Positions 40,707-48,688 of a stretch of DNA of 64,000 nt are shown here, one piece after another (position 1 is the stretch's first letter; each line of letters opens with the position of its first letter). Under the pieces are notes generated by a model. It was not told the origin of the DNA and searched no databases. It was given only the letters and a program-made list of their open reading frames with translations. The stretch comes from Mannheimia granulomatis (GTDB taxonomy: Bacteria > Pseudomonadota > Gammaproteobacteria > Enterobacterales > Pasteurellaceae). The stretch lies in assembly GCF_013377255.1 (NCBI RefSeq), contig NZ_CP016614.1, forward strand, positions 1,868,501-1,932,500, read 5' to 3'. A program made the position numbers and the translations under genes.

Positions 40707-40814
40707 ACAAGCGGTAATTTTTTACTCGCTACGCTCGCACTTCGTGCTGTCGGCAGAGCCGACGTTCAAACGCAAGCGTTTGTGCAAAAATTTACCAAAA
40801 ATCAACCGCTTGCA
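40707..40814. repeat. Uptake-bounded palindromic repeat, copy 2
   Basis: A 108-base unit begins with ACAAGCGGTAATTTTTTA and ends with AAAATCAACCGCTTGCA. The core has the same three hairpins as copy 1, with paired changes in the middle stem: GTCGGCAGAGCCGAC here against ATCGGCAAAGCCGAT in copy 1. It lies in the hslR-hslO gap, in the same orientation as copy 1. Confidence 0.87.
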
Positions 40815-40828
40815 GACTAGGAAACACA

Positions 40829-41722
40829 ATGAGTTATACCAAAGACAACGATAAACTTTACCGCTACTTATTCAAAGAACGAGCAGTGCGTGGCGAATGG
40901 GTGCGTTTAAACAACACCTTCACCGAAACCCTCAACACTCACCACTACCCGAAAGCGGTGCAAAATTTATTGGGCGAAATGTTAGTTGCCACCAGCCTTT
41001 TAACCGCGACAATGAAATTTAACGGCACCATTACCGTACAAATTCAAGGTGACGGAGCATTAAAACTTGTGGTGGTAAACGGCAACGATCAGCAACAACT
41101 GCGTGCTTTAGCCCGTATTCAGGCGGATATTGCAGACAACGCAACATTATCTGAAATGATCGGCAACGGCGTGTTGGTAATTTCAATTATCCCAACCGAC
41201 GGCGAACGCTACCAAGGTGTGATTGCCCTCGACAAACCGACTATTCGTGAATGTTTGGAAGATTATTTTGAACGCTCGGAACAGCTTAAAACACATCTCA
41301 TTATTCGCAACGGCGAATATGAAGGCAAAGCGGTGGCAGGCGGAATGTTACTGCAAATTATGCCGGACGGCACAGGCTCTCGTGATGATTTCGAGCATTT
41401 AGCTACGCTGACCGAAACGGTAAAAGACGAAGAATTATTCGGCTTAGAAGCCGAAGAGCTACTCTACCGCCTCTACCACGAAGAACAAGTGGAAGTCTAT
41501 CCGCCGCAAGACACCGAATTCAAATGCGGCTGCTCAAGAGAACGTTCAGGCTCGGCATTGTTACTTGTGCCGGCAGAGGAAATTGAAGAAATGTTAGCCG
41601 AAAAACAAGGCGTGATCGATATGCAATGCGAATGTTGCGGTACGCAATATTTCTTCGACAAAGCAGCAATTGAAGGTTTTAAAGAAGAAGCGGAAAAATT
41701 AAGCTCATTAGGCTTAAATTAA
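40829..41722 (+). CDS. hslO: Redox-regulated chaperone Hsp33
   Basis: Hsp33 is a cytoplasmic holdase switched on by oxidation and release of zinc from four cysteines. The 297-residue protein has the family N-terminal domain and the C-terminal redox switch: CGC near residue 231 (FKCGCSRERS) and CECC near 269 (DMQCECCGTQYF), giving the CxC and CxxC zinc ligands. It lies downstream of hslR and ends before an uptake-sequence pair. Confidence 0.96.
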   Translation: MSYTKDNDKLYRYLFKERAVRGEWVRLNNTFTETLNTHHYPKAVQNLLGEMLVATSLLTATMKFNGTITVQIQGDGALKLVVVNGNDQQQLRALARIQADIADNATLSEMIGNGVLVISIIPTDGERYQGVIALDKPTIRECLEDYFERSEQLKTHLIIRNGEYEGKAVAGGMLLQIMPDGTGSRDDFEHLATLTETVKDEELFGLEAEELLYRLYHEEQVEVYPPQDTEFKCGCSRERSGSALLLVPAEEIEEMLAEKQGVIDMQCECCGTQYFFDKAAIEGFKEEAEKLSSLGLN

Positions 41723-41735
41723 GCCATCTAACTAA

Positions 41736-41800
41736 ACAAGCGGTCGAATTTTCCTGATTTTTTGCAATTTGCAAAATATTCTGGAAATTTGACCGCTTGC
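41736..41800. terminator. Uptake-sequence inverted pair between hslO and hisIE
   Basis: ACAAGCGGTCGAATTT near 41736 and AAATTTGACCGCTTGC ending at 41800 face each other between the convergent hslO and his operon ends. Likely dual uptake site and bidirectional terminator. Confidence 0.78.
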
Positions 41801-41803
41801 ATT

Positions 41804-42451
41804 TTACTTATTCGAACCCTCTGGGTGCAAACCAATGCCTTTATGCCGTTCTTTTAATTTGGCATTTACTTCTGCCCACGATAAGTCTGCATTATGCAAT
41901 AACACCGTTAAATGGTAGGCTAAATCCGCCACTTCTGACACCAACTCATCCCGATCATTTTTCATTGCCGCAATCACGCTTTCCACAGCTTCTTCGCCGA
42001 CTTTTTGGGCAATTTTGTGCGTGCCTTTGGCGTAAAGTTTTGCGGTGTAAGAACTTTCAAAATCAGCATTTTTACGCTCGGCGATCGTTCGTTCTAATTT
42101 AGAGAAAAAGATCCAATCAGGCTGCTCGTGTTCAAATTGATGAAAACAGCTCTCCGCTCCCGTGTGGCAGGTTTCACCGATTGGGTCGGCGAGGATTAAG
42201 AGCGTGTCGTTGTCGCAATCGAGGCTCATATCCACCACATTCAAGAAATTGCCCGAGGTTTCGCCTTTTGTCCATAAACGTTGTTTGGTGCGAGAGTAGA
42301 AAGTAACTCGCTTTTCGCTTAGGGTTTTGATGAGAGCTGCTTCGTTCATATAGCCAAGCATTAACACCTCACATGTTTGGGCGTTTTGGATGATAACGGG
42401 GAGAAGGTTATCGACTTTTTGCCAGTTGATTTGTTGTATAAAATTATCCAT
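41804..42451 (-). CDS. hisI: Phosphoribosyl-AMP cyclohydrolase / phosphoribosyl-ATP pyrophosphatase
   Basis: Bifunctional enzyme for the second and third steps of histidine synthesis. From ATG 42451 (MDNFIQQINWQKVDN) the 215-residue protein has the HisI domain with SLDCDNDTLLI and GETCHTGAESCF zinc-site motifs, then the HisE domain (LYAKGTHKIAQKVGEEAVE). The start has a good GGAG-type ribosome site and overlaps the end of the orphan gene upstream by 8 bases. It is the last gene of the his operon. Confidence 0.96.
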   Translation of the reverse strand: MDNFIQQINWQKVDNLLPVIIQNAQTCEVLMLGYMNEAALIKTLSEKRVTFYSRTKQRLWTKGETSGNFLNVVDMSLDCDNDTLLILADPIGETCHTGAESCFHQFEHEQPDWIFFSKLERTIAERKNADFESSYTAKLYAKGTHKIAQKVGEEAVESVIAAMKNDRDELVSEVADLAYHLTVLLHNADLSWAEVNAKLKERHKGIGLHPEGSNK

Positions 42452-43088
42452 TTTTATCTCCGACCCAAACATCGCAAATTTTCTCAATATGATATGTTTT
42501 TCCGTCTATATTTACTGTTTTATGTTCGGTTTTTAAAAAACGCTCAAATCTCTTTTTTACTTCTTCATAATCTTGAAGAGAAACATAATCTTGTTCATTC
42601 CCTACATAATTTTCTTCATCTAACAAATTAATATTAACAACGTGTGTCCAATTATATTTATTTAGAATTTTATTCGATTGCTCACTAAATTTATTCTTAG
42701 GAAATACTATATCCTCTCCTTCTGCAAAAACATTGTTATACCAATCAATTTTATCATTAATAGCACAAACAAGCTGACTCTCACGAAAATGAGGAAATAT
42801 AATCCAAATTTTTAGATAATACTCTAAATTCAATTTGTCTAGTTCTTCTTTCCAGAGATCATAAATATCCGAAAAAGCTTCAATTATCATCTCTCTAAAT
42901 TGATGATTAGGTTCAGGATAATCAGAATTTGTTAAAGATAAGCGGCTCCAAGGATCAACCCTAAATTTTAGATATAGACAATCTTCAGATAATAGGCTTT
43001 CTTTATCAAAAAACAGGTTTTTCTCCCTCCAATCTTTAATCGCCTTTAAGCGACGATTTATTCCTCTTATTTTTTTATATTTTGCCAT
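42444..43088 (-). CDS. AT-rich orphan inserted between hisF and hisI
   Basis: I do not recognise this 214-residue protein. It has a basic start (MAKYKKIRGINRRLKAIKDWR), many aromatic and acidic residues, no signal peptide and no membrane segment; a soluble mixed alpha/beta protein is likely. It is much richer in A and T than hisF and hisA next to it, which suggests recent transfer. It fits exactly into the operon, ending 8 bases inside hisI and beginning 21 bases after hisF, so it must be transcribed with the his genes. Confidence 0.8.
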   Translation of the reverse strand: MAKYKKIRGINRRLKAIKDWREKNLFFDKESLLSEDCLYLKFRVDPWSRLSLTNSDYPEPNHQFREMIIEAFSDIYDLWKEELDKLNLEYYLKIWIIFPHFRESQLVCAINDKIDWYNNVFAEGEDIVFPKNKFSEQSNKILNKYNWTHVVNINLLDEENYVGNEQDYVSLQDYEEVKKRFERFLKTEHKTVNIDGKTYHIEKICDVWVGDKNG

Positions 43089-43109
43089 TTTCTAATACTT
43101 TCTCAGAAA

Positions 43110-43889
43110 TTAATCAACCTTACGGATCTCAACCCCTTCCGCCGCCAAATACGCCTTCAACTCACCAATATTAATAATCTGCTTATGAAACACGCTAGCT
43201 GCCAACGCCCCATCGATCTGCGCATCAATAAAAGCATCACGGAAATGCACCATTTCGCCCGCTCCGCCCGAGGCGATCAGTGGCACTTGGCAAACTTCAC
43301 GCACTTTTTTCAGTTGCACTAAATCGTAGCCATTACGCACGCCGTCTTGGTTCATCATATTCAGTACGATTTCGCCTGCGCCACGTTTTTGCACCTCTGC
43401 CACCCAATCGAGCAGCTGCCAATTGGTTTGGCGGGTGCGTTTTTCATCGCCGGTGTATTGATTGACCCAGTATTTGCCCGTCTCGGCTTCAAACCAGCTA
43501 TCAATGCCGACGACAATCGCCTGCACGCCAAAACGATCCGCAAGGCGGGAAATCAAATCAGGATCAGCAAGGGCGGGCGAGTTGATCGAAATTTTATCCG
43601 CCCCGAACGCGAAAATCTGCTCTGCATCGGCAATGGTTTTAATCCCACCCGCCACGCAGAATGGAATGTCGATGACCTGTGCCACACGCTCCACCCAGCT
43701 TTTATCCACCGTGCGACCGTCTGATGATGCCGTGATGTCGTAAAACACCAGCTCGTCTGCCCCCTCGATGGCGTAACGCTGAGCCAACGGCACGATATCG
43801 CCAATGATTTCGTGATTGCGGAACTGCACGCCTTTGACGACCTGCCCGTCACGCACGTCCAAACAAGGAATTATCCGTTTTGCCAACAT
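43110..43889 (-). CDS. hisF: Imidazole glycerol phosphate synthase subunit HisF
   Basis: The cyclase subunit; with ammonia from HisH it makes imidazole glycerol phosphate and AICAR. The 259-residue TIM barrel has the catalytic aspartate in IIPCLDVRDG (D11), the second in VVGIDSWFEAETG and phosphate loops AGGIK and ASGGAG. It overlaps the hisA stop region by 19 bases. Length is normal. Confidence 0.97.
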   Translation of the reverse strand: MLAKRIIPCLDVRDGQVVKGVQFRNHEIIGDIVPLAQRYAIEGADELVFYDITASSDGRTVDKSWVERVAQVIDIPFCVAGGIKTIADAEQIFAFGADKISINSPALADPDLISRLADRFGVQAIVVGIDSWFEAETGKYWVNQYTGDEKRTRQTNWQLLDWVAEVQKRGAGEIVLNMMNQDGVRNGYDLVQLKKVREVCQVPLIASGGAGEMVHFRDAFIDAQIDGALAASVFHKQIINIGELKAYLAAEGVEIRKVD

Positions 43890-44620
43890 TCGATTGCCTC
43901 CGCCACATTAAATTTGCCTTCTAACAACGCACGCCCCACAATCACGCCTGCCACTCCTGTGCCTTTGAGTGCCGCAATATCCGCCAAATTGCCGATACCG
44001 CCTGAGGATTGGAATTCAATCTCGGGATATTTGGCACAGATTTCACGGTACAGCTCCACGTTTGAGCCAGCCAGCGTGCCGTCTCGGGAAATATCGGTGC
44101 ATAAAACGTGTTGTAAGCCGACCGTTTGATAATCCTCGATCAGATCTTCAAGCGACACACCACTCGCCTCTTGCCAACCGCTGATGGCGATAATTTTGTT
44201 GCCGTTTGGGTCGATATTGATGTCCAACGCCAGCACGAATTTCTCTGCGCCGTATTTTTCGAACCAGCCTTTGACCAAAGCGCTTTGCTTCACCGCCGTC
44301 GAGCCAATCACCACACGGCTCGCCCCCACCGCCAATAAATCCGCCACATCTTGCTCGGTGCGAATACCGCCACCGACCTGAATTGGGCAGTTGGTGGCGG
44401 CGATGATTTTGCCGATAAGTGCGGTCTGTCTTTCAGCAGGATTTTTCGCCCCCGTTAAATCGACCAAATGCAACTGCTTCGCCCCCTGTGCTACATAGTT
44501 GGCAAACTGATTGATCGGGTCATCGGTATAGGTAGTCTGTTTGGCATAATCGCCTTGGTGCAACCGCACCACTTGCCCGTTAATTAAATCCAGGGCGGGG
44601 ATGATTTGAGTGTGTTTCAT
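43871..44620 (-). CDS. hisA: ProFAR isomerase HisA
   Basis: Isomerises the aminoaldose N'-phosphoribosyl-formimino compound to the ketose. The 249-residue TIM barrel has IIPALDLINGQVVRL with D11, QVGGGIRTEQ, LCTDISRDGTL with the second aspartate, and SSGGIGNLAD. It overlaps hisF by 19 bases. Upstream, an inserted DUF559 gene separates it from hisH. Confidence 0.97.
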   Translation of the reverse strand: MKHTQIIPALDLINGQVVRLHQGDYAKQTTYTDDPINQFANYVAQGAKQLHLVDLTGAKNPAERQTALIGKIIAATNCPIQVGGGIRTEQDVADLLAVGASRVVIGSTAVKQSALVKGWFEKYGAEKFVLALDINIDPNGNKIIAISGWQEASGVSLEDLIEDYQTVGLQHVLCTDISRDGTLAGSNVELYREICAKYPEIEFQSSGGIGNLADIAALKGTGVAGVIVGRALLEGKFNVAEAIECWQNG

Positions 44621-44631
44621 TGTTTTTCCTG

Positions 44632-45042
44632 TTATATATTCCCCTCGCCCGCTTGCGGGAGAGGGTGGAGAAAATCCGTAGGATTTTCGGAGGGAGAGGG
44701 GATATGGCGATAAATAACCTCTAAAACCATATTGATATTCCGCAATACCTCATCATTCCAAAAACGGACAACGGTAAATTCTTGTTTTTCTAAATATGCC
44801 GTACGAATACGATCATATTCCATTTGTTCAGCATGTTGCGAACCGTCTAATTCAATAATTAATTTAGGATTGAAAGAGAGAAAATCAGCAATATAGCTTC
44901 CTATAATTTTTTGTCGATAAAACTTTATGCCACAAAAACGTTTTGCTCGTAAGTGATACCATAAAATGCGTTCTGCATCTGTCATATTGGAACGCAGAGT
45001 TTTAGCATTTTGTCGCAAATTGGCGGTTTCTGTTTTTCGCAT
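44632..45042 (-). CDS. DUF559 (Vsr-like endonuclease fold) protein
   Basis: A 136-residue protein of the DUF559 family, which has the PD-(D/E)XK fold of the very-short-patch repair endonuclease. Typical features are LRSNMTDAERILWYHLRAKR, FYRQKIIGSYIADFLSF and LIIELDGSQHAE, with the aspartates, glutamate and Q/H expected of the nuclease core, and FWNDEVLRN later. Its last codons (HPLPQAGEGNI) are read from the left terminal repeat. Both sides carry matching inverted repeats, so the gene plus repeats look like one unit inserted between hisA and hisH. The biological role of DUF559 proteins is unknown. Confidence 0.85.
   Translation of the reverse strand: MRKTETANLRQNAKTLRSNMTDAERILWYHLRAKRFCGIKFYRQKIIGSYIADFLSFNPKLIIELDGSQHAEQMEYDRIRTAYLEKQEFTVVRFWNDEVLRNINMVLEVIYRHIPSPSENPTDFLHPLPQAGEGNI
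44641..44701. repeat. Left terminal inverted repeat of DUF559 unit
   Basis: Begins CCCCTCGCCCGCTTGCGGGA and ends GGAGGGAGAGGGG. Between them is a small stem GAAAATCC/GGATTTTC. It matches the complement of the right repeat over the outer 30 bases and the inner GGAGGGAGAGGGG, but the small stem differs. It overlaps the 3' end of the DUF559 frame. Confidence 0.85.
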
Positions 45043-45068
45043 ATTTATCCCCCGGCTGAGATCGTTTT

Positions 45069-45128
45069 CCCCTCTCCCTCCGCAAATCTTTCGATTTGCT
45101 CCACCCTCTCCCGCAAGCGGGCGAGGGG
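45069..45128. repeat. Right terminal inverted repeat of DUF559 unit
   Basis: Reads CCCCTCTCCCTCC at its inner edge and ends GCAAGCGGGCGAGGGG at its outer edge, the complement of the left repeat. Its inner stem is GCAAATC/GATTTGC instead of the left copy's GAAAATCC/GGATTTTC, so the pairing is kept while bases differ. ATT flanks both outer ends (44638-44640 and 45129-45131), possibly a 3-base target duplication. Confidence 0.85.
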
Positions 45129-45140
45129 ATTACTCGTAAC

Positions 45141-45970
45141 CTATTTCTTCACCTGCTTCACCACCTGTTCCATCACCGCCGCAAAATCAATCGCATTTTG
45201 TTGCGTAATCACAGGCTTGCCGGTTTCGGCTTCTAAGGTTTCTCGGGCGACTTTTGCCACATTGCCGCCACGTTTCGCCACGGTTTTGTTCTCTCCCAAC
45301 CCTTGCGGATGGCTGATTTGAGTAATATCTTTAGTCGCCGCTTCAAGCATATTCAACACCAGCTCGGTGGTGCTCATATTGTCACGCAAGTTTTCCTTTT
45401 TCAGCCCTTTGAAATCCTTATATTGGCGAGTCGTCATTCCGCTCCACGCCTGTGTGATTTCATTGGTGAGAATAGCGAACTCTCTGCCTTGCTGCACGCC
45501 GTGATCTTGCCAAGCGTCCGTCAGCTCCTTGCGAACCTGAATGGCTTGCAGCCGCTGATTAATCCACTCCCGAGAATAGCCTTTCTTCAAGTAGGTTTCC
45601 AACGCACGGTCGATAGTCAATTCCGGATCAACAATTTCATCAATCCGTTCTCTTCCGACTTCCGCCAGCCACATTTTCAACGGCCCGGCACAGACTGGAT
45701 AATACGGAAAATGCCTTGTAAATCAGTGGCATCAGTTTCACGCATTTTTCCGTCGGGAGCTTTTAATTTCAACTGTACGATTTTTTCGTACAGTTCAATT
45801 CCGCCCTCTTCGTCCTTGATTTTGCGTTTCAAATCGCTCCAATAGCGGCGTGGGTTGCTGCTTTCTGTCAGTACCTGCACCACATCCACCACCGAGAAGA
45901 ACCATTCTTCCTTTTCATTATCCCACACTGAGCGGATTTGGCTGTTTTCAAATAGTTTGATTTCATTCAT
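45141..45970 (-). pseudogene. Bro-N domain antirepressor-like gene, frameshifted
   Basis: Bro-N proteins are phage-type DNA-binding antirepressors. The first part (ATG 45970) has the Bro-N domain: IRSVWDNEKEEWFFSVVDVV, TESSNPRRYWSDLKRKI and DLQGIFRIIQSV. The frame stops at 45677-45679; the family continues directly into KMWLAEVGRERIDEIVDPEL, which is present but in another frame from 45680. One inserted or lost base near 45685 explains both. The second part ends at 45141, 12 bases from the DUF559 right repeat. It lies between hisH and the DUF559 unit. Confidence 0.85.
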
Positions 45971-46047
45971 TTTTTATTCTCTTTTACTGGCTAAATTAAC
46001 AGTAATTTTGTCGAAATAAAAGGAGAAATCAAGCGCTATTTTCAAAC

Positions 46048-46067
46048 TTTGCGATCGGGATCGCAAA
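46048..46067. repeat. Hairpin just past hisH
   Basis: TTTGCGAT (46048-46055) and ATCGCAAA (46060-46067) around a CGGG loop directly after the hisH stop codon. There is no T run on the minus strand, so it may protect the mRNA end rather than terminate. Confidence 0.55.
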
Positions 46068-46068
46068 A

Positions 46069-46662
46069 TTAGATATTCTCCACAAAATTCCGTAGCAACT
46101 TCGCCCCGGCTTCGCCCGAACGTTCAGGGTGGAACTGTACGCCGTAGAAGTTTTTATTAGCAATTGCTGCCGAAAACGGCACGCCGTAGTCGCAGGTGGC
46201 GATAGTGTGAGCGTTCGGGCGGACGGCGTAGCTATGCACAAAATAGAAATGGCTGCCTTGCTCGATGCCCTGGAATAACGGATGGTCGGCTTGGTACTGC
46301 ACACGGTTCCAGCCCATATGCGGTAACGGTAAGCCCGTATTTGGCAACAGCTCGGTTTTACCGCCCATTAAACCCAAAGTCGCCACGTCGCCCTCGGTCG
46401 AAAATTCGGTCATCAGCTGCATTCCCAAACAGATGCCAAGCATTGGCTGGGTAGCATTTTGGATCGTTTCAATTAGTTGGCGATCGTGCAGGTTTTTCAT
46501 CGCCGCAATTGCCGTTCCCACACCGGGGAGCAGCAGTTTATCGGCAGATTGGATTTTGTTGAGATCTCGGGAGATCTCAGCTTGAATGCCAAGGCGGTCA
46601 AAAGCAAATTTGACCGAAGACAGGTTGGCACAGCCTGTGTCGATGATGACGAGATTTGTCAT
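46069..46662 (-). CDS. hisH: Imidazole glycerol phosphate synthase subunit HisH
   Basis: The glutaminase subunit that feeds ammonia to HisF. The 197-residue class I amidotransferase has the nucleophile in GICLGMQ (C78) and the catalytic histidine and glutamate in VQFHPERSG (H178, E180), with LPGVGT forming the oxyanion region. In most gammaproteobacteria hisH directly precedes hisA; here about 1.4 kb of inserted DNA lies between them. Confidence 0.97.
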   Translation of the reverse strand: MTNLVIIDTGCANLSSVKFAFDRLGIQAEISRDLNKIQSADKLLLPGVGTAIAAMKNLHDRQLIETIQNATQPMLGICLGMQLMTEFSTEGDVATLGLMGGKTELLPNTGLPLPHMGWNRVQYQADHPLFQGIEQGSHFYFVHSYAVRPNAHTIATCDYGVPFSAAIANKNFYGVQFHPERSGEAGAKLLRNFVENI

Positions 46663-46670
46663 AGAGTTCC

Positions 46671-47360
46671 TTATAATGCAGACAGAGATTTTTTCTGTCT
46701 GCCGTATTCATCAAAATTATCGTCTGCAAGCCACGCTTCAAAGCGCTTTTTGTGATGATTCCATTCGCTGTCTAACATTGAAAACCACGCCGTATCACGA
46801 TTTCGTTCTTTATAAACCGCTGCTTGGCGAAACGTGCCTTCGTAGCTAAAGCCCAAGCGTTTGGCGGCATTTTGCGATGGCTCATTGAGACGGTCGCATT
46901 TCCATTCATAACGGCGGTATTGGAGCGTTTCAAAAACATAGTTTGCCAAGATGAATTGGGCTTCAGTAGCGATTTTCGTACGTTGCAATGCTGGTGAATA
47001 AATCACCCAGCCCACCTCAATACTCCGATTTTTAGGATCAATCCGCATCAAGGCAAATGTACCAACGGCTTGATTGGTCTGCTCATCAATAATCGAAAAA
47101 TAATAAGGATCGGACGATTTTTCTAACTCGACTAAATACGTCTGCAATGCAGCAAAATCGTCAAAACGCTCAATCGGCAAATAAGTCCAATATTGTGCCG
47201 GCGATGAATAGACGGCAAATAAATCGCTGCCGTGTTTTTCCGCCGACAATTTTTCCAAACGGCAAAAACGCCCTTGCAATAAGGTAGCGCTCGGTAATTC
47301 GCCCAATGAATAATCGAACAATGGCTCGCCTATTGGCTGGTTAAATTCGTTGTATGACAT
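46671..47360 (-). CDS. GNAT acetyltransferase, RimJ/RimL type
   Basis: A 229-residue protein of the RimJ/RimL-like acetyltransferase group: GRFCRLEKLSAEKHGSDLF at the start, a central IEVGWVIYSPALQRTKIATEA acetyl-CoA loop (shown in part) and NEPSQNAAKRLGFSYEGTFRQ typical of the family. Close relatives acetylate ribosomal proteins, amino groups of small molecules or antibiotics; the substrate is not known. It sits between hisB and hisH, 8 bases before hisH, and must be co-transcribed. It is not a histidine synthesis gene. Confidence 0.87.
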   Translation of the reverse strand: MSYNEFNQPIGEPLFDYSLGELPSATLLQGRFCRLEKLSAEKHGSDLFAVYSSPAQYWTYLPIERFDDFAALQTYLVELEKSSDPYYFSIIDEQTNQAVGTFALMRIDPKNRSIEVGWVIYSPALQRTKIATEAQFILANYVFETLQYRRYEWKCDRLNEPSQNAAKRLGFSYEGTFRQAAVYKERNRDTAWFSMLDSEWNHHKKRFEAWLADDNFDEYGRQKKSLSAL

Positions 47361-47421
47361 CTTTTTCTCCTAGCAAGCGGTCAAAATCCCCCAAAATTTT
47401 GCAAACTCCAACCGCACTTTC

Positions 47422-47441
47422 GGGCGGGTTAAAACCCGCCC
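47422..47441. repeat. GC-rich palindrome near hisB
   Basis: GGGCGGGTT (47422-47430) and AACCCGCCC (47433-47441) form a 9-base stem just downstream of hisB, beside an uptake core. Short palindromes of this kind recur in the intergenic DNA of this window. Confidence 0.6.
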
Positions 47442-47450
47442 CTACGGTGA

Positions 47451-48539
47451 CTATAATACACCCTTACTACTCGGCAATTCATTCCCTTCAATGCGAATAC
47501 ATTGTCTGAGCGTTCTGCCAAACACTTTGAACAGGCTTTCGATTTTGTGGTGGTCGTTGGAGCCGCAAGCTTTGATGTGCAAGGTGGCGAGCAGCGTGAA
47601 GGCGATGGATTGGAAGAAGTGTTCGGTCAGTTCGGTGCTGAAATCGCCCACTTTGTCGCGTTTGAAATCGGCTTTGAACTTGATGAACGGGCGACCCGAT
47701 AAGTCCATTGTGCATTCGGCTTTGCATTCGTCCATCGGCAGTACGAAGCCGAAACGGGCGATGCCACGTTTGTCGCCAATCGCTTGTTTTAATGCCGTAC
47801 CAAGAGCCAAGGCGGTGTCCTCAACCGTGTGGTGTTCGTCAATCCACAAATCGCCTTTGGTGGTGATGTTCATTCGGAAACCGCCGTGGGTGGCGATTTG
47901 GTCGAGCATATGGTCGAAAAAGCCCACGCCTGTGCTGATTTCGTTTGTACCTGTTTCGTCCAGCCAGACTTGTACTTTGATGTCGGTTTCTTTGGTTTTG
48001 CGCACTACTTCGGCAAAGCGCTTTGGTCGGTCACCGATGTTGGTGACAGGCTCGCCGAGCAATTTTTCAGTGATTAAATCCCAGTTCAGCTTTTCAGAGT
48101 GGTATTGCAAGGCACGAATACCCAAGTTTTCCGCCAGTTGCATATCGGTGGCACGGTCGCCAATCACAAAGCTGTGGGCAGGGTCGAACAGTTGGCGGTC
48201 GATGTATTTTTGCAGCAGTTTGGTGTGCGGTTTGCGGCAGTCGCAGCCGTCCTCGGGCTTGTGCGGACAAATCAAGACATCATCAAATTCAATGCCTTGC
48301 GAGTTGAACAACGCTATCATTGCGTTATGCGGCTTATCAAAATCTTCCTGTGGGAACGAACTCGTGCCCAAGCCGTCTTGGTTCGAGACCATCACAAAAC
48401 GGTATTTGCTTTTGAGTTTGAGCAAGGCTGGAATCACGTTCGGCTCAAATTTGAGTTTTTCCAAGCTGTCGATTTGGAAATCGGTTTTTGGCTCGTCAAT
48501 GAGCGTGCCGTCGCGGTCGATGAAAAGGGTTGGTTGCAT
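47451..48539 (-). CDS. hisB: Bifunctional histidinol-phosphatase / imidazoleglycerol-phosphate dehydratase
   Basis: The 362-residue protein joins an N-terminal HAD histidinol-phosphatase (FIDRDGTLIDEP, D8 and D10; zinc-site CPHKPEDGCDCRKP) and a C-terminal IGP dehydratase with GVGFFDHMLDQIATH and DEHHTVEDTALALG, the manganese-binding histidines. This fused form is normal in gammaproteobacteria. It lies downstream of hisC, but a transposase gene and palindromes come between. Confidence 0.97.
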   Translation of the reverse strand: MQPTLFIDRDGTLIDEPKTDFQIDSLEKLKFEPNVIPALLKLKSKYRFVMVSNQDGLGTSSFPQEDFDKPHNAMIALFNSQGIEFDDVLICPHKPEDGCDCRKPHTKLLQKYIDRQLFDPAHSFVIGDRATDMQLAENLGIRALQYHSEKLNWDLITEKLLGEPVTNIGDRPKRFAEVVRKTKETDIKVQVWLDETGTNEISTGVGFFDHMLDQIATHGGFRMNITTKGDLWIDEHHTVEDTALALGTALKQAIGDKRGIARFGFVLPMDECKAECTMDLSGRPFIKFKADFKRDKVGDFSTELTEHFFQSIAFTLLATLHIKACGSNDHHKIESLFKVFGRTLRQCIRIEGNELPSSKGVL

Positions 48540-48575
48540 TGGGTTTCTCCTGTGTATTTATCTTATCCATTACTT

Positions 48576-48688
48576 CCCCATACGCCAAAGCGTATGGGGT
48601 TAATCATCAGTGAGAGGCTTTGCCTCTCTGTATTCAGTCCCAAAGGGACTGACTTATGCCTAACCTAGTACGGCTATGCCGTGCTAGG
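48576..48688. repeat. Palindrome cluster beside the Y1 transposase
   Basis: Four hairpins in 113 bases: CCCCATACG/CGTATGGGG (48576-48599), GAGAGGC/GCCTCTC (48612-48628), CAGTCCC/GGGACTG (48635-48651) and CCTAGTACGGC/GCCGTGCTAGG (48664-48688). The last ends one base before the transposase stop codon and shares the CGTGCTAGG stem with the cluster at 30.1 kb. This is the arrangement expected of REP sequences next to a RAYT. Confidence 0.82.

Noticed and set aside
45660..45700. Programmed frameshift in the Bro-N gene
   Set aside because: No slippery heptamer or following stem was seen; a simple base gain or loss is more likely.
47491..48603. 370-codon open frame on the plus strand opposite hisB
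   Set aside because: It is antisense to a complete and well conserved hisB; its length comes from the GC-rich third positions of hisB codons.
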